Below are positions 35,707 through 45,575 of a stretch of DNA of 64,000 nt, piece by piece (within the stretch, counting starts at the first letter, position 1; each line of letters begins with the position of its first letter). The translations under genes were made by a program, and so were the position numbers. The notes beneath the pieces were generated by a model. It had not been told where the DNA came from. It saw nothing but the letters and a program-made list of their open reading frames with translations, and made no database searches. Origin of the DNA: Ailanthus altissimus (lineage: Eukaryota > Streptophyta > Magnoliopsida > Sapindales > Simaroubaceae). The stretch spans positions 22,020,001 through 22,084,000 of the forward strand of contig OX327697.1 in NCBI GenBank assembly GCA_946807835.1, in the 5' to 3' direction.

Positions 35707-36354
35707 ATGGAGGAAACCCAAGTTCGACAATTTCGAAATATATGTGTATTTTGTGGATCTAGTCCTGGGGAGAGTAAAGTGTTCGTAGAAGCAGCAAACA
35801 ATCTAGGAAAAACATTAGCTGCAAGAAAAATTCATTTGATTTATGGAGGAGGTAGCCTTGGGCTAATGGGGTGTGTGTCAACAGCTGCACATTTAGGAGG
35901 AAGTCAAGTTTTAGGTATTATTCCTACAGCTTTGGCCGTGGGAAACCTGACTGGGAAAACAATAGGGGAAGAATTACAAGTCTCATCCATGCATGAACGT
36001 ATAGCCAGAATGCTTTGCAATGCAGACGCTTTTATTGCTTTACCAGGTGGTTTTGGTACTTTGGAAGAAATTTTTCAAATTGTCTCTTGGGCCCAACTGA
36101 ATATCCACCGAAAACCCATAGGTTTGTTGAATGTTAATAACTATTTTGATTGCTTACTTTGTTTTCTTGATCAAGCTGTGGAACAGAATTTTATTTCACA
36201 TTCGGCGCGACAGATCTTGGTTTCTGCTACTGAGGCGGATGAATTGATTAACAAATTACAGGCAGTTACCTACGAACCTGACCCAGCAATAACTCGGATC
36301 GATTGGTCAGTGGGCCTTAACAAGCGAAAATTGGATCTGACACTCCGTTTGTAA
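35707..36354 (+). CDS. LOG-like: LOG-type cytokinin riboside 5'-monophosphate phosphoribohydrolase (215 aa), retrotransposon cargo
   Basis: LOG enzymes remove ribose 5-phosphate from cytokinin nucleotides in one step, giving the active free bases (established). All family signatures are seen: the N-terminal VFCGSSPG (14-21), the phosphate loop YGGGSLGLMG (46-55), GIIP (70-73), MHERIARM with R98 (95-102), the hallmark PGGFGTLEE (113-121) with E121, and WAQLNIHRKPIGLLN (128-142). R98 and E121 are the expected active-site Arg and Glu. The 215-residue length is normal for plant LOG. It has no introns, whereas plant LOG genes have several, so capture from mRNA is likely. Some positions differ from typical plant LOG (SMHERI, NNYF), so capture is not recent although the element is. 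ATG 35707 was chosen because it matches family N-termini; the frame is open further upstream without ATG. Confidence 0.92.
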   Translation: MEETQVRQFRNICVFCGSSPGESKVFVEAANNLGKTLAARKIHLIYGGGSLGLMGCVSTAAHLGGSQVLGIIPTALAVGNLTGKTIGEELQVSSMHERIARMLCNADAFIALPGGFGTLEEIFQIVSWAQLNIHRKPIGLLNVNNYFDCLLCFLDQAVEQNFISHSARQILVSATEADELINKLQAVTYEPDPAITRIDWSVGLNKRKLDLTLRL

Positions 36355-37727
36355 ATTTTTCTTTTTATTTATTTATTTATCAGTACCATCATTTTAGTTT
36401 ATATTTGCTTAAGTGTCTCTCAGGTTTGTTTCTTTCAAATAACTGGCGTTTCAGGTAATGTCTCCTATACTTTATCTCTTTCTATTTAAACATTGAGGAC
36501 AATGTTTCATCTGGTTTGGGGGGAGGATAGTAGACATACGTTGCATTTTACAAAAAAAAAAAAAAAAAAAAAAAATTGTGGTCCGACATTTGATTAAAAT
36601 GGCAGAGTAAAGAGTTCATTCTTGAACTCTTGAGACGCATTCTAGGTCAAATTAGAATGGCAGAGTAAGGAGTTTTAGTACTAACTTTTGAAATGCATTT
36701 TAACTAACTTTTTGTTATTTTGTTTTATATTTCATGCATTGTCGTTTATTGCTTGTAGTCTTGGTAATTCTTGTATAAAGGAATTTGCTTTTCTGCCTAA
36801 GTATGATTTCAGAATTGTTTAGGTTGAGTCACTGTTTCTATCTAGGTTACTAAAGAATGACTTCCAAAATATTTTTGAGCACAATGCTAAGCCTTGTGGT
36901 AAGATGGATGATTCAATTTATATAGCCAAGAGAATTCCCATGTTTAAGTATATATTTTTCTAATCTCGCATATCTTTTGTGAGTAAGTGGAAAGGTTGAG
37001 AAAACAGCTTATGAACTTTCATTGATCCTTTGAATTGGTTAATTTTTGTTTAGAATGATATTATTTGAATTAAGGGATAAGTTGGTTACATTTGTGCATA
37101 ATATAATTTGGTGAGAAACATTTGTAATGCTTCCTTGTATTCTATAAAAAAAAAAAAAAAAAAAACACAAAAGTACAAAAAACAAGAAAAAAAAAAAAAA
37201 AAAAAAAGAAGCAATTCAGTTTAATAAAGTCTTCATTCAATTTTAGAAGACAAATACCTTGTAAAACAGTTTTCTCACCAAGTTATAATTGTATTATTCT
37301 CACAAGCCAATTAAAGTTCTAAAGTTGGCGTATGATATGAATAATTGATTTTTAAACAAATAATTTTCCTATCTTCGGATCAATGTTAGTTTATATGTCT
37401 GTCCTTAAAATTGACTTTTTCTTGAGTGCTTAACTGTTTTCCAACTCCATAAGAGAAGTCCTAACCTTTTAAACAGTCATACACCTGTGAGGATATGGAG
37501 TTGAGGCTTTTACTTGGATAAATTCTCAAGGCTATATCTATTGTGGTTTGTGGTTAGATGGTTATGGCTTAGTTCACACACACACAAATTATGGAAGTTG
37601 TAATTGAAAAAACCATGATAGCAACAGTGATCTCGAACTGACGTTTTGATTGAAGTGCTTAGGTAGTTTTGCATATTCTATTTACGCTTGAATTGCTAGA
37701 GACTAGCAATAAGCTGGTTGGGGGCTG
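36355..37727 (+). other. 3' non-coding region and polypurine tracts of the Athila-like element
   Basis: No gene. A motif ACATTGAGGACAATG followed by TTTGGGGGGAGG (36491-36526) resembles a conserved Athila/Tat segment and may be a second polypurine tract. Poly-A runs lie at 36551-36576 and 37145-37207. Two imperfect copies of about 61 bp (36595-36720, AATGGCAGAGTAA) are present. The tract next to the 3' LTR is GGTTGGGGGCTG (37716-37727). Confidence 0.6.
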
Positions 37728-39283
37728 TGATGAACACATGAAAATGCATGTTGTTAAAAGATTCAATCACCATTTAATGTCACCAATTTTAGTATTTTCT
37801 GTATTTTTAGCTTGAAATAAAGTGTTCTCCTTAAATTGTGATTAATGAATGTTATTTGGATAGGTTTAGGTAAATTGGACATAACTCTCAATGTAGAAAT
37901 CGAAATGAAGAAATTCTTGAACCTGGTGCAACATGACTCAATCTTACACAAATTTGAAGAATAGTGGAAAAGCCAAATCCAACATGTTATGGGCCAAAAA
38001 TTGAGATACAACAGAATCGGACTACAACTCTTACCCAGCTTGACCCAACTCACGTATTTGGACCGTATCTCCCAAAATACGTACTCAATTGGTATAATTC
38101 TTGAAGCTGTGAATTTCTGACTTAACTATCAACAACTCGTATGTTTATGGTAAAGTCCAAATCAGCCGTTATCATGGACCAAATCGCATTGCAAGTGGGT
38201 AGAATGGTTGTTGGCCGAATTCTGGTGTATCTTTGGAATTTTGCTCATATCTCATTGGATACTCATCCAATTTGCATGAAATCAGTGCCTATGGAAAGAA
38301 GAGTCAAAATTCTACAACTTTCATGTCGGCCGCAGAAGCTGAATTGATCATTTACATTATCAAAAACGTGCTTCAAGTGGATACACGAGTTATTGACTTA
38401 AAATTATTGAAGATTGATGTCATCCATGACATATGTCCATTCTTTGCCTATATAAGGAGACCCTTAGGACGTTTTTAGAAGATAATTTTCTCTCTTCTTT
38501 TATTCTCATTAACATGTATTGTAATTTAGGCTAGAGTTCCTAGCAAGGCTAAGAGATGAACTTTTATGTGTAGTAAATCTACTTCCATGCTTTGATTCGG
38601 TGTCAAGAGCTATAAATGTTGTAAGTTTGGTTTTGATTAAACTCTTATCTATTTTATTTTCTATAATCCAGAAGTTATAATTCTCATGTCTCATATATGT
38701 TCAGTCATGCTTTTCTTATGTGATTCATGTTGATTTATAATTGTTACTGGTTATATTGTTTTATATGTTAATCTTTTACTGCAGTATTGTCAATTTGATA
38801 TATTGTCGATCTTGGATAACATGTAAGGGCAATAAATGTTTGATATTCAAGTTAATCTTTTACTGCAATATTGTCAAAATGATATATTGTCGATCTTAGA
38901 TAACTTGTATAAATAACATGATGTGTGTTAATGCTTGCAAAGAGTTTAACTAAATCAAATATGTGTGTTATCAAATGTGCTATATATTACATACCTTCCG
39001 ATTGATTGTTTGGGATGTGAAACTTTCAGTTGAGTTATAAATATCGAATCAAAGTATAGAGTAGATTTATAAAGCATAATTGTGATTCTCAAAGCCTTGC
39101 TTAAATCATCATAAGACATTTTCCTCAATTCATAGACAATTCTATCTCATCCGTTTAAATCAATTAACCCTTTGCTACTGCTTTAATATTTTACTTCACT
39201 AACCTATTTTGCCAAGAGCTTCCTCGTGGGATCGACACCTCAATCTATACTGCGATAGCCGCGTTATATTTTGAGCGTAAACA
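37728..39283 (+). repeat. 3' LTR of the Athila-like element (1,556 bp)
   Basis: It is identical in length and, as far as I can read, in sequence to 26872-28427 (constant offset of 10,856). It is followed by the TTTGG duplication at 39284-39288. Its promoter points into the RT half of the copia and towards NAC exons 2 and 3. Confidence 0.95.
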
Positions 39284-39288
39284 TTTGG
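39284..39288. repeat. Target-site duplication TTTGG, right
   Basis: Matches 26867-26871. It is followed directly by the interrupted copia coding sequence (CAGCAAGCAATGACAG). Confidence 0.97.
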
Positions 39289-40770
39289 CAGCAAGCAATG
39301 ACAGAAGAATTGCAGTCCCTTGAGAAGTCACATACTTGGGATTTGTTACTCTTTCATCTAATAAAACTGTCATTGGATGCAAATGGGCATATAAGATCAA
39401 GACCAAATCTGATGGATTTATTGAGCGTTATAAAGCCCGCCTTGTTGCCAAAGGCTTTACCCAAGAATATGGAATAGATTATGAAGAAACTTTTTCCCCA
39501 GTTGCTAGACTTACTTCTGTTCGAAGTTTATTGGTTGTTGCTGCAGTTTGTGATTGGACATTATTTCAGATGGATGTTAAAAATGTTTTCCTCAATGGTG
39601 ATCTCACTGAAGAAGTGTATATGAAGCCTCCTCCCGGTTATCCACATCCTCCAGGCAAAGTTTGTAAACTTCGTCGTGCTCTGTATGGTCTTAAACAAGC
39701 TTCTCGTGCATGGTTTACAAAATTTAGTGGGACTATTCTTCAGCATGGTTTTCAGTTTAGTCCCTATGACTCAACTCTTTTTGTCCGCAAGACAGCACAA
39801 GGTTGTGTTCTCCTTCTTATCTATGTTGATGATATGATTATCACGGGTGATGATCTTCTTGGTATTTTCACTCTCAAGAACTTTTTTCAGCAACACTTTG
39901 AGATGAAAGATCTTGGCAATCTTAGTTATTTCCTTGGCTTTGAAGTATTATCCGACTCTATTGGGTATTATCTTTCTCAAGCTAAATATGCATCTGATCT
40001 ACTTGCTAAAGCTGGGTTGACAGACAGTAAGACTGCCTCCACTCCTCTAGAGCCTAATGCCAAACTTCTATCCTCTAATGGTACTATTCTCAATGATACT
40101 ATCTTATATCGTCAATTGGCTGATAGTTTGGTTTACCTTACAGTTACTCGCCCAGACATTGCTCATGCTGTTAATGTTGTCAGTCAGTTTATGGCCGTTC
40201 TTCGTACCTCTCATTATGTAGCAGTTCTTCATATTCTACGTTATCTCAAAGGTACACTTTTTCACGGTCTCTATTTTTCAGCTCACTCTCATTTTGTGTT
40301 ACGAGCTTATGCTGATGCATATTGGGCTGGTGATCCTACGGATCAACGATCAACTACTGAATTTTATCTTTTCTTGGGTGATTGTCTTCTTTCATGGAAA
40401 AGTAAGAAACAGACAGCCACTGCTCGCTCGAATACTGAAGCTGAATACTGTGCTCTTGCAGATATTACCCAAGAAATTGTCTGGCTCCGCTGGCTTCTTG
40501 AAGATATGAGTATTTCTCACACTAGAGCTGCACTTCTTTAATGTAACAATCAAAGTGCTTTCAAATTGCCCACAATGATGTATTTCATGAGCGGACTAAA
40601 CATATTGAAACAGATTATCACTTTGTTCGACAACACATTTCTCAAGGCACTATCATACTCCACTCCATCTCATCTGAGGAGCAATCTGCTGATATCTTTA
40701 CCAAATCTCTATTTCTGCGCCGTTTTCATGCTCTAATTTTTAAACTCAAACTTGTTTTCACTACGCCATC
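39289..40770 (+). pseudogene. Copia pol, second half: reverse transcriptase and RNase H (frameshifted)
   Basis: After a frameshift near 39345, a long frame to 40541 carries GCKWAYKIKTKSDG, ARLVAKGFTQ, QMDVKNVFLNGDL, LYGLKQASRAW and the catalytic YVDD (about 39823), then RNase H with SLVYLTVTRPDIAHAV and NTEAEYCAL. The last part of RNase H (AHNDVFHERTKHIE to IFTKSL) lies out of frame after 40541. The region is well preserved but broken in at least two places, so the copia could not move on its own. Confidence 0.88.
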
Positions 40771-40784
40771 TTGAGTTTGAGGGG

Positions 40785-41002
40785 TATTAAGGAATAATTC
40801 TGGAATGATTCTGGAACAATTTTGGAATGATTCCGGAATAATTCCTTTATACTTTTCTACTATATATACATATTATTAATGTAAAATATTATTTCTTTAT
40901 ATATGTTATTTTTCTATTTTGTAATAAGGTTATAGCTTATATAAAAGCTTCGTTGTACAATTTATATAAACAGTGAAATATATTCTTTTTACATTTGTTA
41001 CA
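40785..41002 (+). repeat. 3' LTR of the Ale-like copia (218 bp)
   Basis: Begins TATTAAGGAATAATTC, contains tandem GGAATGATTC(T/C)GGAA words and ends TTTGTTACA. It is preceded by the polypurine tract TTGAGGGG. It pairs with 24001-24186. Confidence 0.8.
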
Positions 41003-41048
41003 CAAGTAATTTATTAGATTAAGTTTTTTCAGGTGTGTTCTATTGCAG

Positions 41049-41329
41049 CTATTTTCCCAGGGCCACGAGGGAGAATCCTGTATTGCTTCTCAGATCTATG
41101 GCGCCAATTCAGAAATTGTCCGATCGCCAATAGTCAGAGCGATGGATATTGGAGGGATATGGGAAATGATATCATAATTGGAACTCAGGAAAATCCGATT
41201 GGATACAAGAAGACATTAGTCTACTATCAAAGGTCATCAAATGGTGAAGCAACAAAGACTAGTTGGATCTTGGATGAATATAGAATAGAGCCAAACAACC
41301 TTCCATTGGATGCTGCTCTTTTTATGCAG
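41049..41329 (+). CDS. NAC-domain transcription factor, exon 2 of 3
   Basis: This codes for residues 86-179, starting with the last two bases of a split codon. It holds NAC subdomains C and D: SDGYWRDMGND (116-126), the counterpart of the usual GYWKATG DNA-contact strand; then GYKKTLVYYQ (137-146) and SWILDEYRI (157-165). The central W-Y-F-F motif is replaced by ILYCFSDLW, another sign of divergence. The exon ends TATGCAG before GTACGT in phase 0. Loss of the conserved Lys in GYWK (here GYWR) is a conservative change. DNA binding is expected but not certain. Confidence 0.85.
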
Positions 41330-41410
41330 GTACGTGGGTCTTAAATTTCTGAATCTCTAATACATAATACTTCTTATTTCATTTTTTATTTGTTTTAAAT
41401 TCTTTTTCAG

Positions 41411-41776
41411 GGGATTAAGTGGGTTTTATGCAAGGTTTACAACAAAGAGCATATATTGGAGAACAATGATGAGTTTGCTTCGCTAATTCAAGAAACCTGT
41501 GCTGCTACTGATAATTTGGAGCCTTCAACGAAGAAAACGAAAATGAAAACTGAGGAGTGCAGTGCTGCTAATGAAGATAATAATTTGATCTCTGAGACTA
41601 AGAAAATGAACCCGGAAAGTAAAAGTGATGATGAGAGCAATTGTTGCTCGGCTCTATGTTTTCTATGCAAAAAACTTGGTGCGATGTGTTTGATCAACAA
41701 GCAGAAGCACAATAATACGATCGTATCAGATGATGATGAAGAGAAAGTTGCTTTGCTGAGAAGAGATCCTAAGTGA
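41411..41776 (+). CDS. NAC-domain transcription factor, exon 3 of 3
   Basis: This codes for residues 180-300, ending at TGA. The acceptor is TTTTTCAG at 41410 after an 81-bp intron. GIKWVLCKVYNK (180-191) is NAC subdomain E. The rest is an acidic, low-complexity tail (KKTKMKTEE, ESKSDDESNCC) with a Cys-rich insert (CCSALCFLCKKLGAMC), as expected for the variable activation region. No C-terminal membrane helix is clear, so it is not an obvious membrane-bound NAC. The frame is open from acceptor to stop, so the gene looks intact despite the intron load. Confidence 0.85.
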   Translation, partial: GIKWVLCKVYNKEHILENNDEFASLIQETCAATDNLEPSTKKTKMKTEECSAANEDNNLISETKKMNPESKSDDESNCCSALCFLCKKLGAMCLINKQKHNNTIVSDDDEEKVALLRRDPK

Positions 41777-42174
41777 TATTACGATACATTTCCCTTGGGT
41801 GTATGGCGGGGGCTTGATTAACTTTTGTCTATTTTGCATCTTTATAATTCCTTTTTATTTTGGCAGGGAAGAAGCGTTATAATTTCAAGTTGTTGATTAG
41901 TTAATCCAGTTATTACCTATATTTATGTTTCTTTCCCTCTTTTAAGTTACATTCAATCATGAAACTTTCTTCAATTAGTGATAAATGTGGTTTTGAATCT
42001 TAATTTTTTTTCTCTTCTTTTCCATCTATTTATATCTCTCTTGATGGAAAGGGAAGTTGAGATCAATACACTGAGAGAAGATCTACTATGGAAAGGGAAT
42101 TGGAGATCAAGAGATTGAGAGGAGTTAAAAAACAACAAATATTAGATTCTCTGTAATTGTGGCTTGTCATTGAA
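41777..42174. other. NAC 3' flank
   Basis: Presumed 3' UTR and downstream DNA of NAC, AT-rich. A short direct repeat (GAGATCAA with GAAGAT or AAGAGATT, 42055-42115) is present. No gene is seen. Confidence 0.4.
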
Positions 42175-42378
42175 TTGTATGAAATCAAAAAGTAAAAATT
42201 TAAACAATGTAAAGCTTTAAAAGATGAATCATTCACAATAAGAAACCTACGACCTCCATAACTCAAAAGAAAAAAATTGTATGAAATCAAAAACTAAAAA
42301 TTTAAACAATGTAAAGCTTTAAAAGATGAATCATTCACAATAAGAAACCTACGACCTCTACAACTCAAAAGAAAAAAA
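42175..42378. repeat. Tandem duplication, 2 x 102 bp
   Basis: The units 42175-42276 and 42277-42378 are nearly identical (start TTGTATGAAATCAAAAA, end CTCAAAAGAAAAAAA), with only a few differences such as AGTAAA/ACTAAA and CCATAA/ACAA. The near identity marks a recent event. It sits between NAC and the truncated copia LTR. Confidence 0.85.
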
Positions 42379-42387
42379 GAATGGATA

Positions 42388-42511
42388 AAACCAAAGACTA
42401 GATATATATGTACAACTTATCCTTAGTTATAAACTTATCTTTATCTTTAGAATTGTCGAATCAATCTCATTGAGTTAGTTAACTAACTTACTGTTGTTTG
42501 TCCTTTTAACA
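42388..42511 (-). repeat. Truncated 3' LTR of the outer copia
   Basis: On the minus strand it begins TGTTAAAAGGACAAAC directly after the polypurine tract and matches the 5' LTR (TGTTAGAGAAAC... at 55555). The distal half is missing; homology stops near 42388 close to the 102-bp duplication. Confidence 0.7.
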
Positions 42512-42530
42512 TCCCCTTTAAGCTAGAATG

Positions 42531-45500
42531 TGAAGAATAAACATTTTGTTCTTAAAATAATTGAATTTATGTCTTGCAAGTGGCTAGGTAAAGATATCAG
42601 CTATTTATTTTGTTGAGGGTTGATGTTGAATAAGAATCTCTTAGGTGGTTACTTTATCCCTGAAGAAATGGATGTCAATTTCGACATACTTTGTTCTTCT
42701 ATGATGAAATAGGTTTGCAGCTAATGCAGTTGCACTTGAGTTGTCACATAGAATAGTTGTAGATGTTGTTAATGTTACTTGCATTTTAGTGAACAAGGAT
42801 AACCAGCAGATTTCTGCTATGACATGAGTTAAGGCCTTGTACTCTAATTCACAATTAGATCTAGCTACCACACTCTACTTTTTAGATGACCAAGAGATCA
42901 AGTTGTGTCCAAGAAAGATATAGTATACTCCCATTGACTTTCTATTATATCACATTCTCAGTCAACATCATTATAAGCTGTTACGGTAGTTTGTCCTGAA
43001 TTAAATAGCAATAAGATATTATCTTTGATACTTTTGAGATATTTAAGCAGTCTCTTACAAACTTGCCAGTGAATAGTTGAAGGTGCTTCCATAAATTGAC
43101 TTAATTTATTGATTGCAAATGTAATTTTAAATCTTGTGATAGTAAGGTATTGTAGAGCATCAATGGTACTACAATATAATTTGAAATCTGAAAATGCATC
43201 TCATGTATCTTTATTGAGTTTTTAGCTGGTAATCATTGGGATAGTATAATTATTGGCTTAGGTAAGATTTGTTCTATGCAACAAATCATTGATATATTTT
43301 GATTGACATAGTTTCATGCCCGGAGTGTCTCTAATTACCTCTACTCCAAGAAAATAATGCAAAGGTCCAAAATCTTTCAATGTGACCTGCTGATTTAGAT
43401 CATTGATGACCTATTAAACAACTGTGAGGCTATTTCCTGTGACAAGAATGTCATCTACATAGACTAACACATAGGTAATATGAGTTTTCTTATTCTTAAT
43501 TAAAAGAGTAGGATCTGACTTAGCACTCATGAACTCCCATTGAAGTAGAGCTCCATTGAGTTTCTCAAACCAGACTCTAAGTGTCCGTTTTAGATCATAG
43601 AGGGCTTTCTTAAGCTTATAGCCATGAAGAGGTTTGTCGGAGTCTATGAATCCTTCTGGTTGGGGTATAAAGACTTTTTCTTGTAAGTCACCATGTAAAA
43701 ATGCATTATTTACATCTACATGTCTAACTTTCCATCTCTGCTTAATTGCCAGACTTACAATCACTCTGACACTATGTGTTTTGGCTATTGAACTGTAAGT
43801 CTCATAATAGTCTACTCCTAGAACTTGGTGAAAACCCTTTATCACCAATCTATCTTTGAATCTTTCAACTGAGCCATCTAGTTTATGCTTGACTTTAAAC
43901 ATCCATTTGTTACCAATGAGCTTATAATTCTTAGAGGAAGGAACTAAGTCCTAAGTATGATTTGCTATAAGAGTATTATATTCTATCTTCATAGCTTGGA
44001 ACCATCTGTCATCTGTGGTTGCATCATTTATAGAAGAAAGAGTATTAAAAACTGAATGGAAAATGACAATAGGATCTAATGGGATCATAGTTAAGAATGT
44101 TTTTGGTTTAAAGATGTCTGCCTTGGCTTTAGTAGTAATTGGATGTGAAGGTGCTAGAATATTTTTGGCCTGTGTTTGTGGGATTGTTGGTACCATGGAT
44201 GATGGTTTTGAGGTTTAAGTATTCACTTTGTCAGGAGAAAAGGAACGATTATTTTTCTCTGGTGATTGTTGGAAATCAGGAGGTTTTGAAGTAGTGAATG
44301 GTGTTCTTAGACTGTCTATCTCTGAAATTTGTTAGTGCTAATAAGCAAAGAAGTCTTATCTATGTGATGCACTACTTGAGGAAACAGTGACTGATATGAT
44401 GTGCTGTGATGAATTAAAAAAAACTTATTTCTAAAACTAGGATTAGATCTAAAAGGAAATTCTTGTTCATTAAAAATTACATTTCGAACTATGCAAACTC
44501 TTCTTGATTCACTCAAACATTTGTATCCATTGTGATTGTTACTATATCCTATAAAGACACACCTACTAGTTTTGAATTCTAGTTTAATATTGTTATAGGG
44601 TCTTAGGAAAGGATAACATACACATCCAAATACTTTTAAGAGCTTATAGTCAGGTTTGATTTGAAATAATCTTTGAAAGGGAGATAAGTAGTTTAAAACA
44701 ATGATAGGTAATTAAATTATGAGATATGTTGCTATTTCAATGGCTTCATACCTGATTTTTTTTGACATTTCAGCTTGTGACAATAGTGTCAATGTTTTTT
44801 TTTCTAGCAAGAGTCTATATTTTGTCTCAATTTTTCAATTTTGATGATGTGTATGTTGACAAGGATGTCTAAGGATGAAACCTTGTTGTTTAAGGTATTT
44901 ATGAAGTGGTTTAAATTCACTACCTTAATCAGATTGAATACATTTGATAAATCCATCAAATTATCTTTCAACTATGCTTTTGAACTTTAAAAACACAGAG
45001 GCTATTTCTGATTTTGTAGTTAAGGGATAAACCCAAGTATAACTAATAAAATCATTTAAGAAACTAATGTAGTATTTGTACCATTGTGCAAATTTTACAG
45101 CAACAGATCCCCACAAATCTTTGTGGATCAATTCTAAATGTTTATGAGTTTTGGACTATGAGACTCCATAGAGCAGCTTATGAGCCTTACCATACTGACA
45201 ATAGGAACAAAAATTTAGATTTGTATTCAAAGAATCTAGCTTTATATAATTGAAAACAAGAATGCTTTTACAATCTCTTACAACTTGCTTCAATACATTA
45301 TTCTTAGGATGGCCTAGTTTTATATGTAGCAAGTGGTAATTATTTTGCTGTTAATTTTTTGAATTTAAAATTAAGGCTGAGTTTGATCCTGTTTGAGTTG
45401 AGGATTCTTTATTGACTTCTTTATTTGTTTTAGCTAAAAGTGATAGATAATTGTAATAATCCTTAAGGTAAGAGGATTTCTTGCCCAGCACTTGGTAAAG

Positions 45501-45575
45501 CCAATTTATAACAAAGCCTTTAAGAAGAAACATTCCTTACTTCTTGTCCTTAATAAACCAATTTTTTTGAATATA
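42531..45575 (-). pseudogene. Outer copia pol: GAG-pre-integrase to RNase H (broken)
   Basis: Reading down the minus strand: KDKK, VLLKGFVINWLYQVLGK (near 45480), HIKLGHPKNNVLKQVV and FCSYCQYGKAHKLL (45330-45180) of the GAG-pre-integrase; integrase remnants (45180-44500) ending in SESRRVCIVRNVIFNE; reverse transcriptase with VDVNNAFLHGDL, LYDLKRTLRVWFEKLNGAL and the catalytic YVDD (43414-43902); then RNase H with VARSNCELEYKAL and ILCDNSSATALAANLFHHRRTK (42641-42871; the latter is quoted in part). Stops separate these pieces. Confidence 0.8.

Larger units (their letters stand above)
26872..39283 (+). mobile_element. Athila-like Ty3/gypsy retrotransposon carrying LOG and a Cys-rich protein gene (12,412 bp)
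   Basis: It is complete and apparently young. It has two 1,556-bp LTRs with no difference that I can find, a perfect 5-bp TTTGG duplication, a primer site complementary to tRNA-Asp, a leader, one unbroken gag-pol frame with a full set of catalytic residues, and a polypurine tract next to the 3' LTR. The tRNA-Asp primer, the DLGAS protease, the domain order RT, RNase H, integrase and the absence of a chromodomain place it with Athila/Tat elements. Some members of that group carry an extra ORF after pol, sometimes called env-like. Here that position is filled by two unrelated cargo genes: a small basic Cys-rich protein (34843-35391) and a LOG cytokinin-activating enzyme (35707-36354). Integrated in plus orientation inside the copia and hence in the NAC intron, on the same strand as NAC. 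Confidence 0.95.
24001..41002 (+). mobile_element. Decayed Ale/Retrofit-like Ty1/copia element, split by an Athila-like element
   Basis: The element has short LTRs (24001-24186 and 40785-41002), a tRNA-iMet primer site directly after the 5' LTR, a pol remnant (25182-26866) and the reverse transcriptase/RNase H half (39289-40770) beyond the inserted gypsy element (26872-39283). The polypurine tract TTGAGGGG lies just before the 3' LTR. Domain order protease, integrase, reverse transcriptase, RNase H defines copia. The short LTRs and the STPLEPNAKL and RTKHIE words fit the Ale/Retrofit lineage. The flanks TAGAT and CAAGT are not a matching duplication. Gag is almost wholly missing. Confidence 0.8.
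23944..41048 (+). other. Giant first intron of the NAC gene (17,105 bp)
   Basis: It begins GTAATT and is bounded downstream by TTCTATTGCAG. Without the nested retrotransposons (24001-41002) it would be only about 103 bp, a normal plant intron. The upstream acceptor TTTTTTCAG at 41032 looks better by sequence but would shift the frame, since exon 1 ends in phase 1. Use of the acceptor at 41048 keeps the NAC frame. Confidence 0.75.

Noticed and set aside
34843..36354. A whole integrated virus genome as explanation for the Cys-rich gene and LOG
   Set aside because: No replicase, movement or coat-protein sequence adjoins them; both lie inside one retrotransposon between pol and the 3' LTR.
35707..36354. 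LOG as a resident host gene in the NAC intron
   Set aside because: It lies within the TTTGG-bounded element and upstream of the polypurine tract, so it moved with the element.
24001..41002. Target-site duplication for the Ale-like copia
   Set aside because: Flanks TAGAT and CAAGT do not match; decay or inexact ends are possible, so none is claimed.
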